64,000 bases of DNA, from contig NZ_MDGL01000067.1 in the NCBI RefSeq assembly GCF_002742265.1, positions 1-64,000 on the forward strand, given 5' to 3'. The position numbers were made by a program, and so were the translations under genes. Positions 53,423-61,731 of the stretch are shown here, piece after piece (positions within the stretch are counted from its first letter, which is position 1; the number at the start of each line of letters is the position of its first letter). The stretch is from Maribacter sp. 4G9 (GTDB lineage Bacteria > Bacteroidota > Bacteroidia > Flavobacteriales > Flavobacteriaceae). Below the pieces are notes generated by a model that saw only the letters and a list, made by a program, of their open reading frames with translations, had not been told where the DNA came from and did not search any database.

Positions 53423-54212
53423 TTTTCACTACGCCCCGAATTATTTTTTCGCTCCCACACATCCCATTACCATTGCATTGGTCGGGGCAGGGGGCAACGG
53501 TTCCCTTATATTGGCACGTTTGTCAAGGCTCGACCATGCCTTGGTGCAGTTGGGGCATCCAGGCCTCTATGTGACCGTTTTCGACGGGGACTTGGTACAG
53601 CCCTCGAACGTGGGCCGACAGCTCTATGCCCCACAGGACGTTGGGGGCAACAAGGCCATTTGTGCCGTAACCAAGGTCAACCATACCTTCGGACTGCAAT
53701 GGGATGCCGTTCCCGAACGGATAGGTGCGGACGATAAAAGATTGCACGCCAATTTGATCATTAGCTGTGTGGACGGTGCCGATTTTCGGTTGGAACTGGC
53801 AAAGGTTTTGGAACACCCACACTCAAGTTCCTATCCCTATGAGAACCAACATTATTGGTTGGATCTGGGCAACGGAAAATACTTTGGTCAGTATGTCCTC
53901 GGAAATCTGCAACACAATGATCGGCCTTCGAATGGGGAGGTGCAAAACCAAAAGTTATATCATATCGTTGATTTGTTCCCCGACCTATTGGCGATGGAAA
54001 AAGAGGTCGAACAGGGAATGGGATGTAGCTATGCGGACAAGTTGCAGGAACAATCGCTGTTCATCAATGATGCCCTGTCATCGATGGCCGTCCATTGCCT
54101 TTATGAACTACTAACGAACAAAAAAATCAAATATCACGGGGCATTCGTAAACCTTGAAACGGGCAGGACGAATCCGCTTCCCATAAAATCCAATATACAT
54201 GCTATCGCTTGA
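53406..54212 (+). CDS. PRTRC ThiF/E1-like adenylating enzyme
   Basis: 268 residues. The nucleotide-binding glycine motif GAGGNGSLILARLSRL, FDGDLVQPSNVGRQLY (Asp and Arg of the ThiF active site) and ICAVTKVN-type helix identify a ThiF/MoeB/E1-like fold. The catalytic Cys region reads ISCVDGADFR. It may adenylate the C-terminus of the small PRTRC protein C. Overlap with the B gene suggests coupling. Confidence 0.85.
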   Translation: MSMKTDFHYAPNYFFAPTHPITIALVGAGGNGSLILARLSRLDHALVQLGHPGLYVTVFDGDLVQPSNVGRQLYAPQDVGGNKAICAVTKVNHTFGLQWDAVPERIGADDKRLHANLIISCVDGADFRLELAKVLEHPHSSSYPYENQHYWLDLGNGKYFGQYVLGNLQHNDRPSNGEVQNQKLYHIVDLFPDLLAMEKEVEQGMGCSYADKLQEQSLFINDALSSMAVHCLYELLTNKKIKYHGAFVNLETGRTNPLPIKSNIHAIA

Positions 54213-54438
54213 AATTCTTTACGAAAAACTTCCCTTTTTGGGATTCATTATTTTTATATGGATTATTTTACAGGGAATTCTCAGGCTCAAACGTTTTTTG
54301 GGAATACCGTTTCTACTTTTTCTTTTCATCATGGTCGGCATTCCATTTATAAAAGATCTGGTATGGCTCTTCGGTGCAATGGAACTATCGGTCTGGGGAT
54401 ATTATATCGCTAAAAGATGGCCGAGGCCATATTCCTGA
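54199..54438 (+). CDS. Small two-helix membrane protein
   Basis: 79 residues: helix one LGFIIFIWIILQGILRL, helix two GIPFLLFLFIMVGIPFIKDL, then WGYYIAKRWPRPYS. It overlaps the ThiF gene by 14 bases, so it belongs to the PRTRC operon. No known family. Confidence 0.45.
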   Translation: MLSLEILYEKLPFLGFIIFIWIILQGILRLKRFLGIPFLLFLFIMVGIPFIKDLVWLFGAMELSVWGYYIAKRWPRPYS

Positions 54439-54506
54439 TCTTACCATTGGAATGATCGTTCTTATTGGTTCGTCTTTTTCTCTCCCTCCCCATGGTTTCT
54501 GCGGGA

Positions 54507-54645
54507 ATTGAAAACCCTCCACCTTCAAGCCTGACCGAGCGAGCACGCTGCGCTGGCTCGCATTCGGTCGTCTTTCCGGCTACTGATTTTCAACCCCCTC
54601 GAAACGGGATGCAAAAGTATGGAAGCCCCTATCGGGGTCCCATAC
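54507..54645 (+). repeat. 139-base structured repeat, copy B
   Basis: Same three stems as copy A. The outer stem is TTGAAAA (54508-54514) with TTTTCAA (54587-54593). The core is GACCGAGCGAGC (54533-54544) with GCTCGC (54556-54561) plus TCGGTC (54564-54569). The third hairpin is GTATGG/CCATAC (54617-54622, 54640-54645) with CCCC/GGGG inside. The core is nearly identical to copy A, while stems one and three keep pairing with changed bases. Same strand and same total length as copy A. Confidence 0.7.
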
Positions 54646-54801
54646 CTTTGCGGAACGTGTTTTGTAGTTCCATTCGTATAAGATTTTTGTTCAATGTTTT
54701 TACCATCCATTTCTGTGTGTAAGATATTTGGCCGATTTTTTTAGGTAAACAAGTTGGAACGCAATTATGGTAGGAATAGAATAATTATCCCAAAAGTATA
54801 T

Positions 54802-54830
54802 TGTAACAAAAATTTACTAAATTTGTTACA
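54802..54830. promoter_or_regulatory. AbiE operator overlapping the -7 box
   Basis: TGTAACAAA (54802-54810) and its reverse complement TTTGTTACA (54822-54830) flank and include TAAATTTG (54818-54825), a -7 box. The transcript would begin near 54832, 16 bases before the ATG at 54848. AbiEi-type antitoxins are known to repress their own promoter by binding inverted repeats, so this is its likely site. Confidence 0.65.
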
Positions 54831-54847
54831 GATAAGATGAATGTGTT

Positions 54848-55450
54848 ATGCAGAGTGTTGAGTCCAAAATAAAAAAATCCATTTCCAAAAAGGAGCGGGG
54901 AGAATTAGTGTTCCCCGATGATTTTCGGGGATTAGGTTCATCTGAAGCTATACGGTTGGCCCTCCACAGGATTGAAAAAGAAGGTTATATAAAAAGAGTG
55001 GCCCAAGGAATCTATGTCCGTCCCAAGATAAGTAAATATGCGGGAGAGGTATTGCCAACGGCAGAGGAGATTGCCATGGCCATAGCCAAAAGGGACAAGA
55101 TCAGGTTGGTACCTACCGGGGTATATGCTTTAAGTGCATTGGGGCTTAGCACACAGGTACCCATGAAACTTGTCTTTCTTACCGATGGAGCTCCCCGGGA
55201 AATAAAATTGGGGAAACGAAGCATAAAACTAAAGAAGACCACTCCCAAGAATTTATCGGCCAAGGGAGAGATAAGCAGACTTGTCATACAGGCCCTTCGC
55301 GAGATTGGAAAGGAACAAGTAACGGACGAGGAAGAATCTAAAATAATAGCCCTCTTGAAAAAAGAAGACCAAAAAGACCTGCTTCACGATATAGCACTGG
55401 CCCCGGCATGGATTCGGAAAATTATGGAAAAGAGCTTGGACAATGAATAA
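54848..55450 (+). CDS. abiEi: AbiEi-type antitoxin (DUF6088-like)
   Basis: 200 residues. An N-terminal winged-helix segment (ELVFPDDFRGLGSSEAIRLA, IEKEGYIKRVAQGIYVRP) is followed by a C-terminal part (RLVPTGVYALSALGLSTQVP, VFLTDGAPREIKLGKRSIKL) as in AbiEi/DUF6088 antitoxins. It should neutralise the downstream nucleotidyltransferase and repress the operon. Followed 2 bases later by the toxin gene. Confidence 0.8.
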   Translation: MQSVESKIKKSISKKERGELVFPDDFRGLGSSEAIRLALHRIEKEGYIKRVAQGIYVRPKISKYAGEVLPTAEEIAMAIAKRDKIRLVPTGVYALSALGLSTQVPMKLVFLTDGAPREIKLGKRSIKLKKTTPKNLSAKGEISRLVIQALREIGKEQVTDEEESKIIALLKKEDQKDLLHDIALAPAWIRKIMEKSLDNE

Positions 55451-55452
55451 AA

Positions 55453-56490
55453 ATGAATAAAATGAAATTTTACGATATACCCAAAGAAGATAGGCTTGCC
55501 ATCTTTAAAAATGTAGAAGGCAAAACGGGAATACCAGATTTTGCGGTTGAAAAGGACTGGTGGGTCGTCAGTACATTGGGAATAATATTTGAAATGGGGA
55601 TAGCGGAACATTTGGTCTTTAAGGGCGGGACGTCGCTAAGCAAGGCTTGGAAACTGATCGATCGATTTAGCGAAGATATCGACCTTGCCGTTGACCGGGG
55701 ATTTTTTGGATATTCAGGGGAGCTATCAAAAAAACAGCTGACCAAGCTGAGGAAAGAAACGAGTTCCTATATTTCAGGGAAATTTTATCCAGAGTTGCAG
55801 CAGCGATTTAAGAGCAATGGATTTAAGGATGTGGGTTTCAATATCATTCCGGCCGAATCAAGCGACCAAGACCCTCGTATCATAGAAATCTATTATCCAT
55901 TTCTGACCAAATCCCCCGGATACATCCAACCAAGGGTACAAGTTGAAATTGGCTGTCGTTCTCTAAGGGAACCATTTCAATCAAAACCGATAAGCTCCTT
56001 TGTGGACGAAGAATATCCCGATGCCGAATTTGTAGCGCCTCCAGTAAAGGTTCCATCCGTAACCCCTGAAAGGACTTTTTTAGAAAAACTTTTTCTATTG
56101 CATGAGGAATTCCAACGTCCCAAGGAAAAGATAAGGGTGGATAGGCTAAGCCGTCATTTGTACGATATTTTCCAATTATCGAAAACGGAATTTGCGGTCA
56201 ATGCCATCCACGACAAAGGTTTATATGAAACCATTGTAAATCATAGATATGTATTCACAAAACTTGGTGGGGTCGATTATAATCTGCATCGACCTCAGGA
56301 TATACGGCCCATCCCACCCCCTGAGTATGAGGACGATTGGAAGGCAGATTATAAAACCATGCAAGAGCAAATGATTTATGGGGATTCCCCAGCCTATGAA
56401 AATTTGGTCAAGGGAATCCAAGGATTTTTAGAAAAGATGAATGTTTTGGATTGGAGAATGGGAGTGGAATTTCCCTTACCCAAAAGTTGA
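55453..56490 (+). CDS. abiEii: AbiEii-type nucleotidyltransferase toxin
   Basis: 345 residues; ATG at 55462 is an alternative start. The motif HLVFKGGTSLSKAWKLIDRF then SEDIDLAV is the GGTxL-x9-SxDxD signature of AbiEii toxins, with catalytic Asp residues intact. A C-terminal part (FLEKLFLLHEEFQRPKEKIR) is also typical. Family members add nucleotides to tRNA or protein and stop growth during phage infection. Forms a TA pair with the preceding gene. Confidence 0.88.
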   Translation: MNKMKFYDIPKEDRLAIFKNVEGKTGIPDFAVEKDWWVVSTLGIIFEMGIAEHLVFKGGTSLSKAWKLIDRFSEDIDLAVDRGFFGYSGELSKKQLTKLRKETSSYISGKFYPELQQRFKSNGFKDVGFNIIPAESSDQDPRIIEIYYPFLTKSPGYIQPRVQVEIGCRSLREPFQSKPISSFVDEEYPDAEFVAPPVKVPSVTPERTFLEKLFLLHEEFQRPKEKIRVDRLSRHLYDIFQLSKTEFAVNAIHDKGLYETIVNHRYVFTKLGGVDYNLHRPQDIRPIPPPEYEDDWKADYKTMQEQMIYGDSPAYENLVKGIQGFLEKMNVLDWRMGVEFPLPKS

Positions 56491-56628
56491 GATCAATTTG
56501 GGCAGGACAACCATATAAACGAATCAAATAGGAATAAAGACTATATAATCGGAATCCATAATGGATGATGTTTGATATGAACACCTAAATTTAATCATCT
56601 TTGTTATCGATTAAAGAATCAATGAGTT

Positions 56629-56853
56629 ATGGGAAAAATTAAAAAATTTAATTCGGACACCTTCTTAAGGATATTCGCCCTATTAATGTCCGTGTCGCTG
56701 TGTTCTTGGATCGCACCACTTGTTTTTGAATTAGAGGTTAATGAGATTAAAGTGGTCTACATGATAAGAACATTCACTTTCGTTATGATTACTTTAATGA
56801 TTATTGTTCCGTTAATTTTATTCTCTTTCGAAAAACCAAAAAAGTACAAATAG
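56629..56853 (+). CDS. Small two-helix membrane protein, unknown
   Basis: 74 residues with two hydrophobic segments (IFALLMSVSLCSWIAPLVFE, FVMITLMIIVPLILFSF) and basic ends. No known family. It stands alone between AbiE and the 57104 gene. Coding support is its strong hydrophobic pattern and the ATG preceded by an AT-rich leader. Confidence 0.35.
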   Translation: MGKIKKFNSDTFLRIFALLMSVSLCSWIAPLVFELEVNEIKVVYMIRTFTFVMITLMIIVPLILFSFEKPKKYK

Positions 56854-57103
56854 GCAATTAAAACGAATAGGAATGCCAGAAGACGAATTTTCCATACAGG
56901 TAAAGTCAAAATAGCAAGGAGAATACCTTGATGGATTTGTACGGTCTTCCCATTTATAAGGAAGAAGTTATAGACTATCTTTTGGAGGGTAATTGCGATA
57001 ATCAGTTTCTGCTATTTATGTTCTCTTCAAAAGGGTGGATACGGCCAAGAACGAAGTGATGTATTATTTGAATCTTTTCCGTTACATTGATTAAATTTAT
57101 ACC
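56854..57103. other. Gap with a possible 42-residue ORF
   Basis: 250 bases. An ORF at 56931-57059 (starting MDLYGLPIYKEEVIDYLLEG) has an AGGAGA box 8 bases upstream, unusual for Bacteroidota. It could be a degraded gene fragment. Nothing else is recognised. Confidence 0.3.
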
Positions 57104-57892
57104 ATGTCGGAAACCCTATATAAAGTACTGGATTTCAGTCGGCCGATAGGCCGACAGTCGTTCAGGGAAGTCATTAGTGAACTGGATGGTCATTCCCCTT
57201 CCCACAAAAAGTCTGCGCTTTCAGAAGGGCAACTGAAAACCCTTATCGCGGCCATCTTTACGTATGGACTTCATTATGACGAAGTCCCCAAAGAGCAAAG
57301 GGAACTGCTGTTAAAGGCAATTCTGGAAGATAAACAACCGCTGTTTGACCTGTCCCAAACCTTTGGAAGACATCTGATGAACAACCTGGGTAATTCCGCG
57401 AAATTACAGCTGGAAGCACTAAAAAATATCGAATATGACTTTAAACGGCCATTGTCCAATGAACCGCTAGTGGATTTTGTAGAAATGGAACTCTTGGATC
57501 AGACCACCTCGTACCGGAAATGGGAATATGGCCGATTCTCCGTAGTTTACATGGCCGCTCATTTATCGAAGCATGTCGGATGGGAAAGTATGGAGAAAAC
57601 CGTGAAAGAAAAGAAGCTCTTTCCCGAAGGTTATCTCAAAAGTCTTGGTAAGGAATTGGAAAATGCCCGCTATGGTCTCGATGCCCACGAACAATTACTG
57701 CTACATCTTATCGTAAAGGCCAAGCTCTGGCCAAAAAAGACTACTATGGCCGATTATTTATTGGCGGGTTCGATAACACAACAACACATTTTGGGCCTCT
57801 CCCTCCGGTCCGAAAAACTTGCCAAGGCCTTGGTAAATGCCATGGAGCGAACACCAAACATAAACAAACGCAGGGGCGGCCCTAAATTATGA
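57104..57892 (+). CDS. Mobilisation-region protein, unknown
   Basis: 262 residues, helical, no signal or membrane segment. Segments: SEGQLKTLIAAIFTYGLHYD, GRHLMNNLGNSAKLQLEALK, SYRKWEYGRFSVVYMAAHLS. No family is recognised. It overlaps the next gene by 4 bases (ATGA), and the pair lies directly upstream of the oriT-like region and MobC. A role in plasmid-like mobilisation or replication is inferred from position. Confidence 0.45.
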   Translation: MSETLYKVLDFSRPIGRQSFREVISELDGHSPSHKKSALSEGQLKTLIAAIFTYGLHYDEVPKEQRELLLKAILEDKQPLFDLSQTFGRHLMNNLGNSAKLQLEALKNIEYDFKRPLSNEPLVDFVEMELLDQTTSYRKWEYGRFSVVYMAAHLSKHVGWESMEKTVKEKKLFPEGYLKSLGKELENARYGLDAHEQLLLHLIVKAKLWPKKTTMADYLLAGSITQQHILGLSLRSEKLAKALVNAMERTPNINKRRGGPKL

Positions 57893-58374
57893 TTCCGTCG
57901 GAAAAACTGCTCAGCTATCTGGAGGAATTGGCCAAGGAGGAACATCCCGAGGTCAACGGCAAGGAATATTCCCGATCACAGGTCCTATTGGCCGAGCGTT
58001 TGGTACGCGAGGTACAAAATGCCATCGGCATCGCTTCGCAGAAACCGAAACTTTCCCGCAGGAGGGCCTTTATCGTAATCTTGGAAGAACTTTATTACAA
58101 TGTCCCTAAATATCCCAAAGATCTTACCCTTCAAGGTATCCACAGAAGGGCTTCCCAACGGTTCGAATATATGAACAGAGACGTAAAATCCTTTACAACG
58201 CCCATGGAGGTGCATCCTAAAGACCCCTGTACTTTTTATGAGGACAACGCACATGGCAAGGCACGCTATAGATCCGCATTAAAGCATCTCGTATTGGAAT
58301 CCCATAGATACTTTGAGGTTCCTGAAGCGGAGGCTTCGCTTAAAATCCTTTTTGAGGACGTAAAACTCTGCTGA
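57889..58374 (+). CDS. Mobilisation-region protein, unknown
   Basis: 161 residues, basic. Segments: LLSYLEELAKEEHPEVNGKE, RRAFIVILEELYYNVPKYPK, RSALKHLVLESHRYFEVPEA. No known motif. Coupled to the 57104 gene by a 4-base overlap and followed directly by the oriT-like hairpins. May bind DNA. Confidence 0.45.
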   Translation: MIPSEKLLSYLEELAKEEHPEVNGKEYSRSQVLLAERLVREVQNAIGIASQKPKLSRRRAFIVILEELYYNVPKYPKDLTLQGIHRRASQRFEYMNRDVKSFTTPMEVHPKDPCTFYEDNAHGKARYRSALKHLVLESHRYFEVPEAEASLKILFEDVKLC

Positions 58375-58383
58375 ATCGATTTA

Positions 58384-58535
58384 CCGTACAACACTCCGTG
58401 TACGGCAAAGCCCTTATTGACTTGCGATATGTTTTAGGTTTGGCCTAAGTTAATCGGAGGTCACGTAGCAAGCCATGTTTTTGCAAGCAAAAACCGCTCA
58501 CTTTGTTCGCGAGGCTTGTTGGGGATCCTCCCCAA
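58384..58535 (+). other. Candidate oriT: cluster of perfect hairpins before mobC
   Basis: Three hairpins precede the mobC ATG. They are CCGTACA/TGTACGG (58384-58390, 58399-58405); GTTTTTGC-AA-GCAAAAAC (58477-58494) nested in CAAGCC/GGCTTG (58469-58474, 58513-58518); and TTGGGGA-TCC-TCCCCAA (58519-58535). Relaxase genes follow at 58547 and 58885. Nested inverted repeats just upstream of mobC/relaxase genes are the usual oriT layout. The nick site is not identified. Confidence 0.6.
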
Positions 58536-58546
58536 ACCCCTGAATT

Positions 58547-58888
58547 ATGGCACGGCCAAAAAAAGATATTGAATCACTCAAGGCGATACGGGTCAATGTA
58601 CGCATGACCGTCAATGAATACCTAATCGTCTCCGGAAATGCAGCCACGTTGGGCATGGGCATACCGGATTACATCCGGAAAAAAGTTACGGGCAGACCCC
58701 TTCCCAGAACCAAGGTTACGCCAGAGGACAGAAGATTGTTCATTGAGTTGAGCCGAATCGGCAACAACATCAACCAACTGACTAAAAATTCCCATTTACG
58801 TATGCATTCACCTAAAATCTTATATCGTCAATTGGGAGAGCTACAGCACCTTTTACAGGAACTAAAGTCGAACATTACCAACAAATGA
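58547..58888 (+). CDS. mobC: MobC relaxosome accessory protein
   Basis: 113 residues. A ribbon-helix-helix N-terminus (IRVNVRMTVNEYLIVSGNAA, MGIPDYIRKKVTG) is followed by a helical part with ELSRIGNNINQLTKNSH, the signature of bacterial MobC proteins. It should bind oriT (58384-58535) and help the relaxase. It overlaps the relaxase gene by 4 bases. Confidence 0.85.
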   Translation: MARPKKDIESLKAIRVNVRMTVNEYLIVSGNAATLGMGIPDYIRKKVTGRPLPRTKVTPEDRRLFIELSRIGNNINQLTKNSHLRMHSPKILYRQLGELQHLLQELKSNITNK

Positions 58889-59913
58889 TAGCAAAACAGA
58901 TAAAGGGAAAGGATTTTTACGGACTGTTGGCCTACAACCAAAAAAAGGTGGAGCTGGGCCAGGCCGTTGTGTTGGATGCGAATATTGATTTGGGCAGTTC
59001 TGTCGATATGGCCAAGGAGTTCAATTTGGTTCGGCAGTTACGCCCTAGGCTTGGTAAAGCGGTCTATCATGTGTCCTTGAACCTGCCGCCTGGCGATAAG
59101 ATGCGTGATAGTGAATTCGTTTCGATGGGACTGGACTATCTAAAGGGAATGGGATTCGATGACAACCAATACATTATGTACCGCCATGACGACCAAAGCC
59201 ACCAACACATCCATATCGTTGCCAATAGGGTAAAACTATCCGGAGCATTGGTCAGCGATAGCAGAGACTATGAGCGCAGCGAACGCTTGGTGCGAAAGCT
59301 GGAAAAGAAATATGGTCTTTCACAACTGCCAGACGCAAGCTTGGAAAGAGAGGCGGCACTAACTCAAAAAGAGATAGAGAAATCGCTCAGGACGGGTAAC
59401 CCACCAATTAAAAGCCTGCTTCAACATCAATTGAGGGAGGCATTAAAACGTTCAGCTACTACAGAGGAATTTCTCAATCAATTGCGTTCAAGAGATATTT
59501 GGCCAAAGTTCAATATCAGTAAAACAACGGGACGGGTTTCCGGTATCTCCTTCAAATATGAAGGAGTGATTTATAAGGGCAGCAGCCTAGGCCGAAAATA
59601 TTCATGGAACAACATCATAAAACAAATCGATTATGAACAAATCAGAGACCGTACAGTTATTCTCGAAAATAATCATGCAGAACAAGGAAATAAAGGAGTT
59701 GTTGCTCCGGATTCAGGCCCATCAAGGAACACTATCGGAAAAGCAAAAGATGCTGAGGGAGGGACAGTCCAAATTAGTGAAAAACCAAAATACGATTTGG
59801 GAGGCAATCAAAAGGATGGCCTAGATGACGAATCTTTCACTCCGTTCAAGATGGAACTGGAAGATTTCGACCGTTGGGAGCGGAAGAAGAAGAAAAAAGG
59901 AATGAGTTTATAA
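58885..59913 (+). CDS. mobB: Relaxase/mobilisation nuclease
   Basis: 342 residues. The N-terminal MIAKQIKGKDFYGLLAYNQK region with catalytic Tyr candidate (Tyr12 or Tyr17) and the HUH-type metal motif DDQSHQHIHIVANRV define a MobA/MobB-type relaxase. RDYERSERLVRKLEKKYGLS follows, and a charged C-terminal part completes it. It should nick oriT and pilot the strand to the VirD4 coupling protein at 33512. Short compared with large plasmid relaxases but normal for Bacteroidota. Confidence 0.85.
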   Translation: MIAKQIKGKDFYGLLAYNQKKVELGQAVVLDANIDLGSSVDMAKEFNLVRQLRPRLGKAVYHVSLNLPPGDKMRDSEFVSMGLDYLKGMGFDDNQYIMYRHDDQSHQHIHIVANRVKLSGALVSDSRDYERSERLVRKLEKKYGLSQLPDASLEREAALTQKEIEKSLRTGNPPIKSLLQHQLREALKRSATTEEFLNQLRSRDIWPKFNISKTTGRVSGISFKYEGVIYKGSSLGRKYSWNNIIKQIDYEQIRDRTVILENNHAEQGNKGVVAPDSGPSRNTIGKAKDAEGGTVQISEKPKYDLGGNQKDGLDDESFTPFKMELEDFDRWERKKKKKGMSL

Positions 59914-59919
59914 TGTATC

Positions 59920-60117
59920 ATGGAAGGAGGCTTGGTCAGCGATAAATTGTTGAATGCCCTGTTGGATAGCTTATCCGTCGAGGATTTGGAATCTATTCTG
60001 TCCCAGAAGATAACCAAGGAATGTCCTGACCATAAACCAAAACCAATGACCGAAAGGGAAAAACTAAAAAAACATTATAGAAACCTTTTCATTTCCATGG
60101 GCAAGCTTCACTTATAA
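59920..60117 (+). CDS. Small protein after the relaxase, unknown
   Basis: 65 residues, helical and acidic then basic (GGLVSDKLLNALLDSLSVED, REKLKKHYRNLFISMGKLHL). It starts 7 bases after the relaxase stop. No known family; position suggests an operon member with mobC and mobB. Confidence 0.4.
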   Translation: MEGGLVSDKLLNALLDSLSVEDLESILSQKITKECPDHKPKPMTEREKLKKHYRNLFISMGKLHL

Positions 60118-60132
60118 AAATAGGATTCGTTG

Positions 60133-60182
60133 TCATTAGCTATACAAAATTCAATTATTACAATAGTAATTTTCATTAGCTA
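60133..60182. repeat. Direct repeat TCATTAGCTA x2 near the integrase
   Basis: TCATTAGCTA at 60133-60142 and 60173-60182, 40 bases apart, with a small palindrome ATTAC-AATA-GTAAT (60157-60170) and AGGATT/AATCCT arms (60122-60127, 60183-60188) around it. It lies between the convergent ends of the mob operon and the integrase. Could be integrase or Xis arm sites, or part of a terminator. Confidence 0.35.
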
Positions 60183-60190
60183 ATCCTGAA

Positions 60191-61471
60191 TTAGGTTAAG
60201 GATAACAAACCGCTATAATCCTCGGGGAGTTCCGCATCGATATCCTTCAAATAAGATTTAAGTGCCTTCAATGTAGAATGACCCGTAATCAGCATCAATT
60301 TATCACAAGTTTCTGTATAGGTAAATTCTTTCCTGAACTTCCTAAAAAGCAATGTTATAAAAGTATGCCTGAAAGAATAGATGGTATATTCACCTCCCAA
60401 TTGCATCGTTTTTCCTTGTGAAAGAAGATATTCGTTGTATTTCTTTTTAAGTTTCCAAAACCGTTTGGTAAAATAATCCCTTCTACTTGATTCCGTAGCT
60501 TCCCATTCTCCAATACCAGCAGGAGTAAACAAAAAGTGATTTTGTACGGAGAAGTCCAAATCCTTGATTTCATGGTGGACGATATCCGGTATAATTTTGG
60601 TCTTTTCAGGTTTGTTCTTTGCTTGAACCCGTAATAGCTTTTGAGCAAGAAAAATATCCTTGACTTTTAGCCTGCATACCTCAATTGGGCGTAGAAAATT
60701 ATAGGAGACAAATTTTATGAAAAGCAACAGAAGTGGGTCGTTTTCTTTGATAAAAGCGAACAGACCTTCCAAGATTTCTAACGAATAGGTCTTATGGCTT
60801 ACCGATTTTGTATTGAGTACTTTGATATTCTCGATAAAATTTCTTGGGATAATATCGTTGTCTTCAAGCTCACCAAATAGGGAGCTCAATACGATGCGGG
60901 TGTTGTTCCTGTTTCTTGCACTGCTTTTTTTGACAATACTTTGTAGATAATTGTTGACGGTCTGTTTGGTAATGCTAAGGATGCTTTTATCGAGCAAGTT
61001 CTTTTTATTCAGGTATTTTTTAAACTGATTGTATCGGCTTTTGTAATCTTTAATGGAAGTGTCAGAAAGTTCATTGAGTTTTAGGGTATAGGCATAATCC
61101 AATGCGGCTCCGGCCGTATATTCCAAGGATTTTGAATTGAGTTTAAGCTTGTCTTTGTAAGGAGAATACCCTTCTTTCAGCATTTCCAGCAAAACCTCCT
61201 TGATTATCCCAAGATGAAATAATCTTTCTTTTTTTGTTTTGTAGTTTTTGTTGACGCTCATTGTTACTGGCGTTTGACGGACCAGCACGGGATTTCCAAG
61301 TTTGTCAAAAAGGTCCGGACTGGCATAGTCAAAATAGACGTACCACCTTTTGGAAAGGTCAAAATTGTCCCCGCCATGGTAGATTTTCGGTTCCGTGTAT
61401 TTTTTCTTCTTCAATCCGTTTTTGTATGCGGTAGCGTATGCGCTTTGCAATATATCAAAAAAAGAACCCAT
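60191..61471 (-). CDS. int: Tyrosine-recombinase integrase of the ICE
   Basis: ATG 61471 (MGSFFDILQSAYATAYKNGL) is preferred; 61501 is also open. A SAM-like N-terminal domain (YAYTLKLNELSDTSIKDYKS) precedes the catalytic domain, with the first Arg in FLRPIEVCRLKVKDI, the Arg-His motif in YSFRHTFITLLF, TGHSTLKALKSYL with His and the nucleophilic Tyr nearby. All usual catalytic residues are seen. It starts directly behind the tRNA-Met 3' end, the typical ICE integrase position. Divergent from the mob genes in direction. Confidence 0.9.
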   Translation of the reverse strand: MGSFFDILQSAYATAYKNGLKKKKYTEPKIYHGGDNFDLSKRWYVYFDYASPDLFDKLGNPVLVRQTPVTMSVNKNYKTKKERLFHLGIIKEVLLEMLKEGYSPYKDKLKLNSKSLEYTAGAALDYAYTLKLNELSDTSIKDYKSRYNQFKKYLNKKNLLDKSILSITKQTVNNYLQSIVKKSSARNRNNTRIVLSSLFGELEDNDIIPRNFIENIKVLNTKSVSHKTYSLEILEGLFAFIKENDPLLLLFIKFVSYNFLRPIEVCRLKVKDIFLAQKLLRVQAKNKPEKTKIIPDIVHHEIKDLDFSVQNHFLFTPAGIGEWEATESSRRDYFTKRFWKLKKKYNEYLLSQGKTMQLGGEYTIYSFRHTFITLLFRKFRKEFTYTETCDKLMLITGHSTLKALKSYLKDIDAELPEDYSGLLSLT

Positions 61472-61513
61472 TGACAACAGTTTTAAAAAGCTGTTAATCA
61501 ATGGGTTATGTAG

Positions 61514-61586
<73 letters not shown>

Positions 61587-61596
61587 ATATGGACGA

Positions 61597-61629
61597 CAAA
61601 GATACAATTGTTTTCATGTAAATTCCAAA
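61597..61629 (-). promoter_or_regulatory. Promoter of tRNA-Met (and possibly the integrase)
   Basis: On the minus strand TTTG (61629-61626) and TATCTTTG (61604-61597) are 21 bases apart. Start near 61590, just before the tRNA 5' end at 61586. Because the integrase lies 13 or more bases after the tRNA in the same direction, read-through could express it. Confidence 0.6.
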
Positions 61630-61731
61630 TATGATTCACTTTCATTTTGAATAAGGAATAAATATCTTGACTTTCTTGTCCTTATAGGTTCCAAAACTAT
61701 ATTTTCAATTTTATTAGCTACTTTAGAACAC

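Larger units (their letters stand above)
54439..54847. other. Non-coding stretch with structured repeat copy B
   Basis: 409 bases between the PRTRC operon and AbiE. It holds the 139-base repeat (54507-54645) and the AbiE promoter/operator (54802-54830). Nothing else is recognised. Confidence 0.6.

Noticed and set aside
56931-57059. 42-residue ORF with a Shine-Dalgarno-like box
   Set aside because: Too short and without family or neighbour support to list as a gene; noted only in the gap entry.
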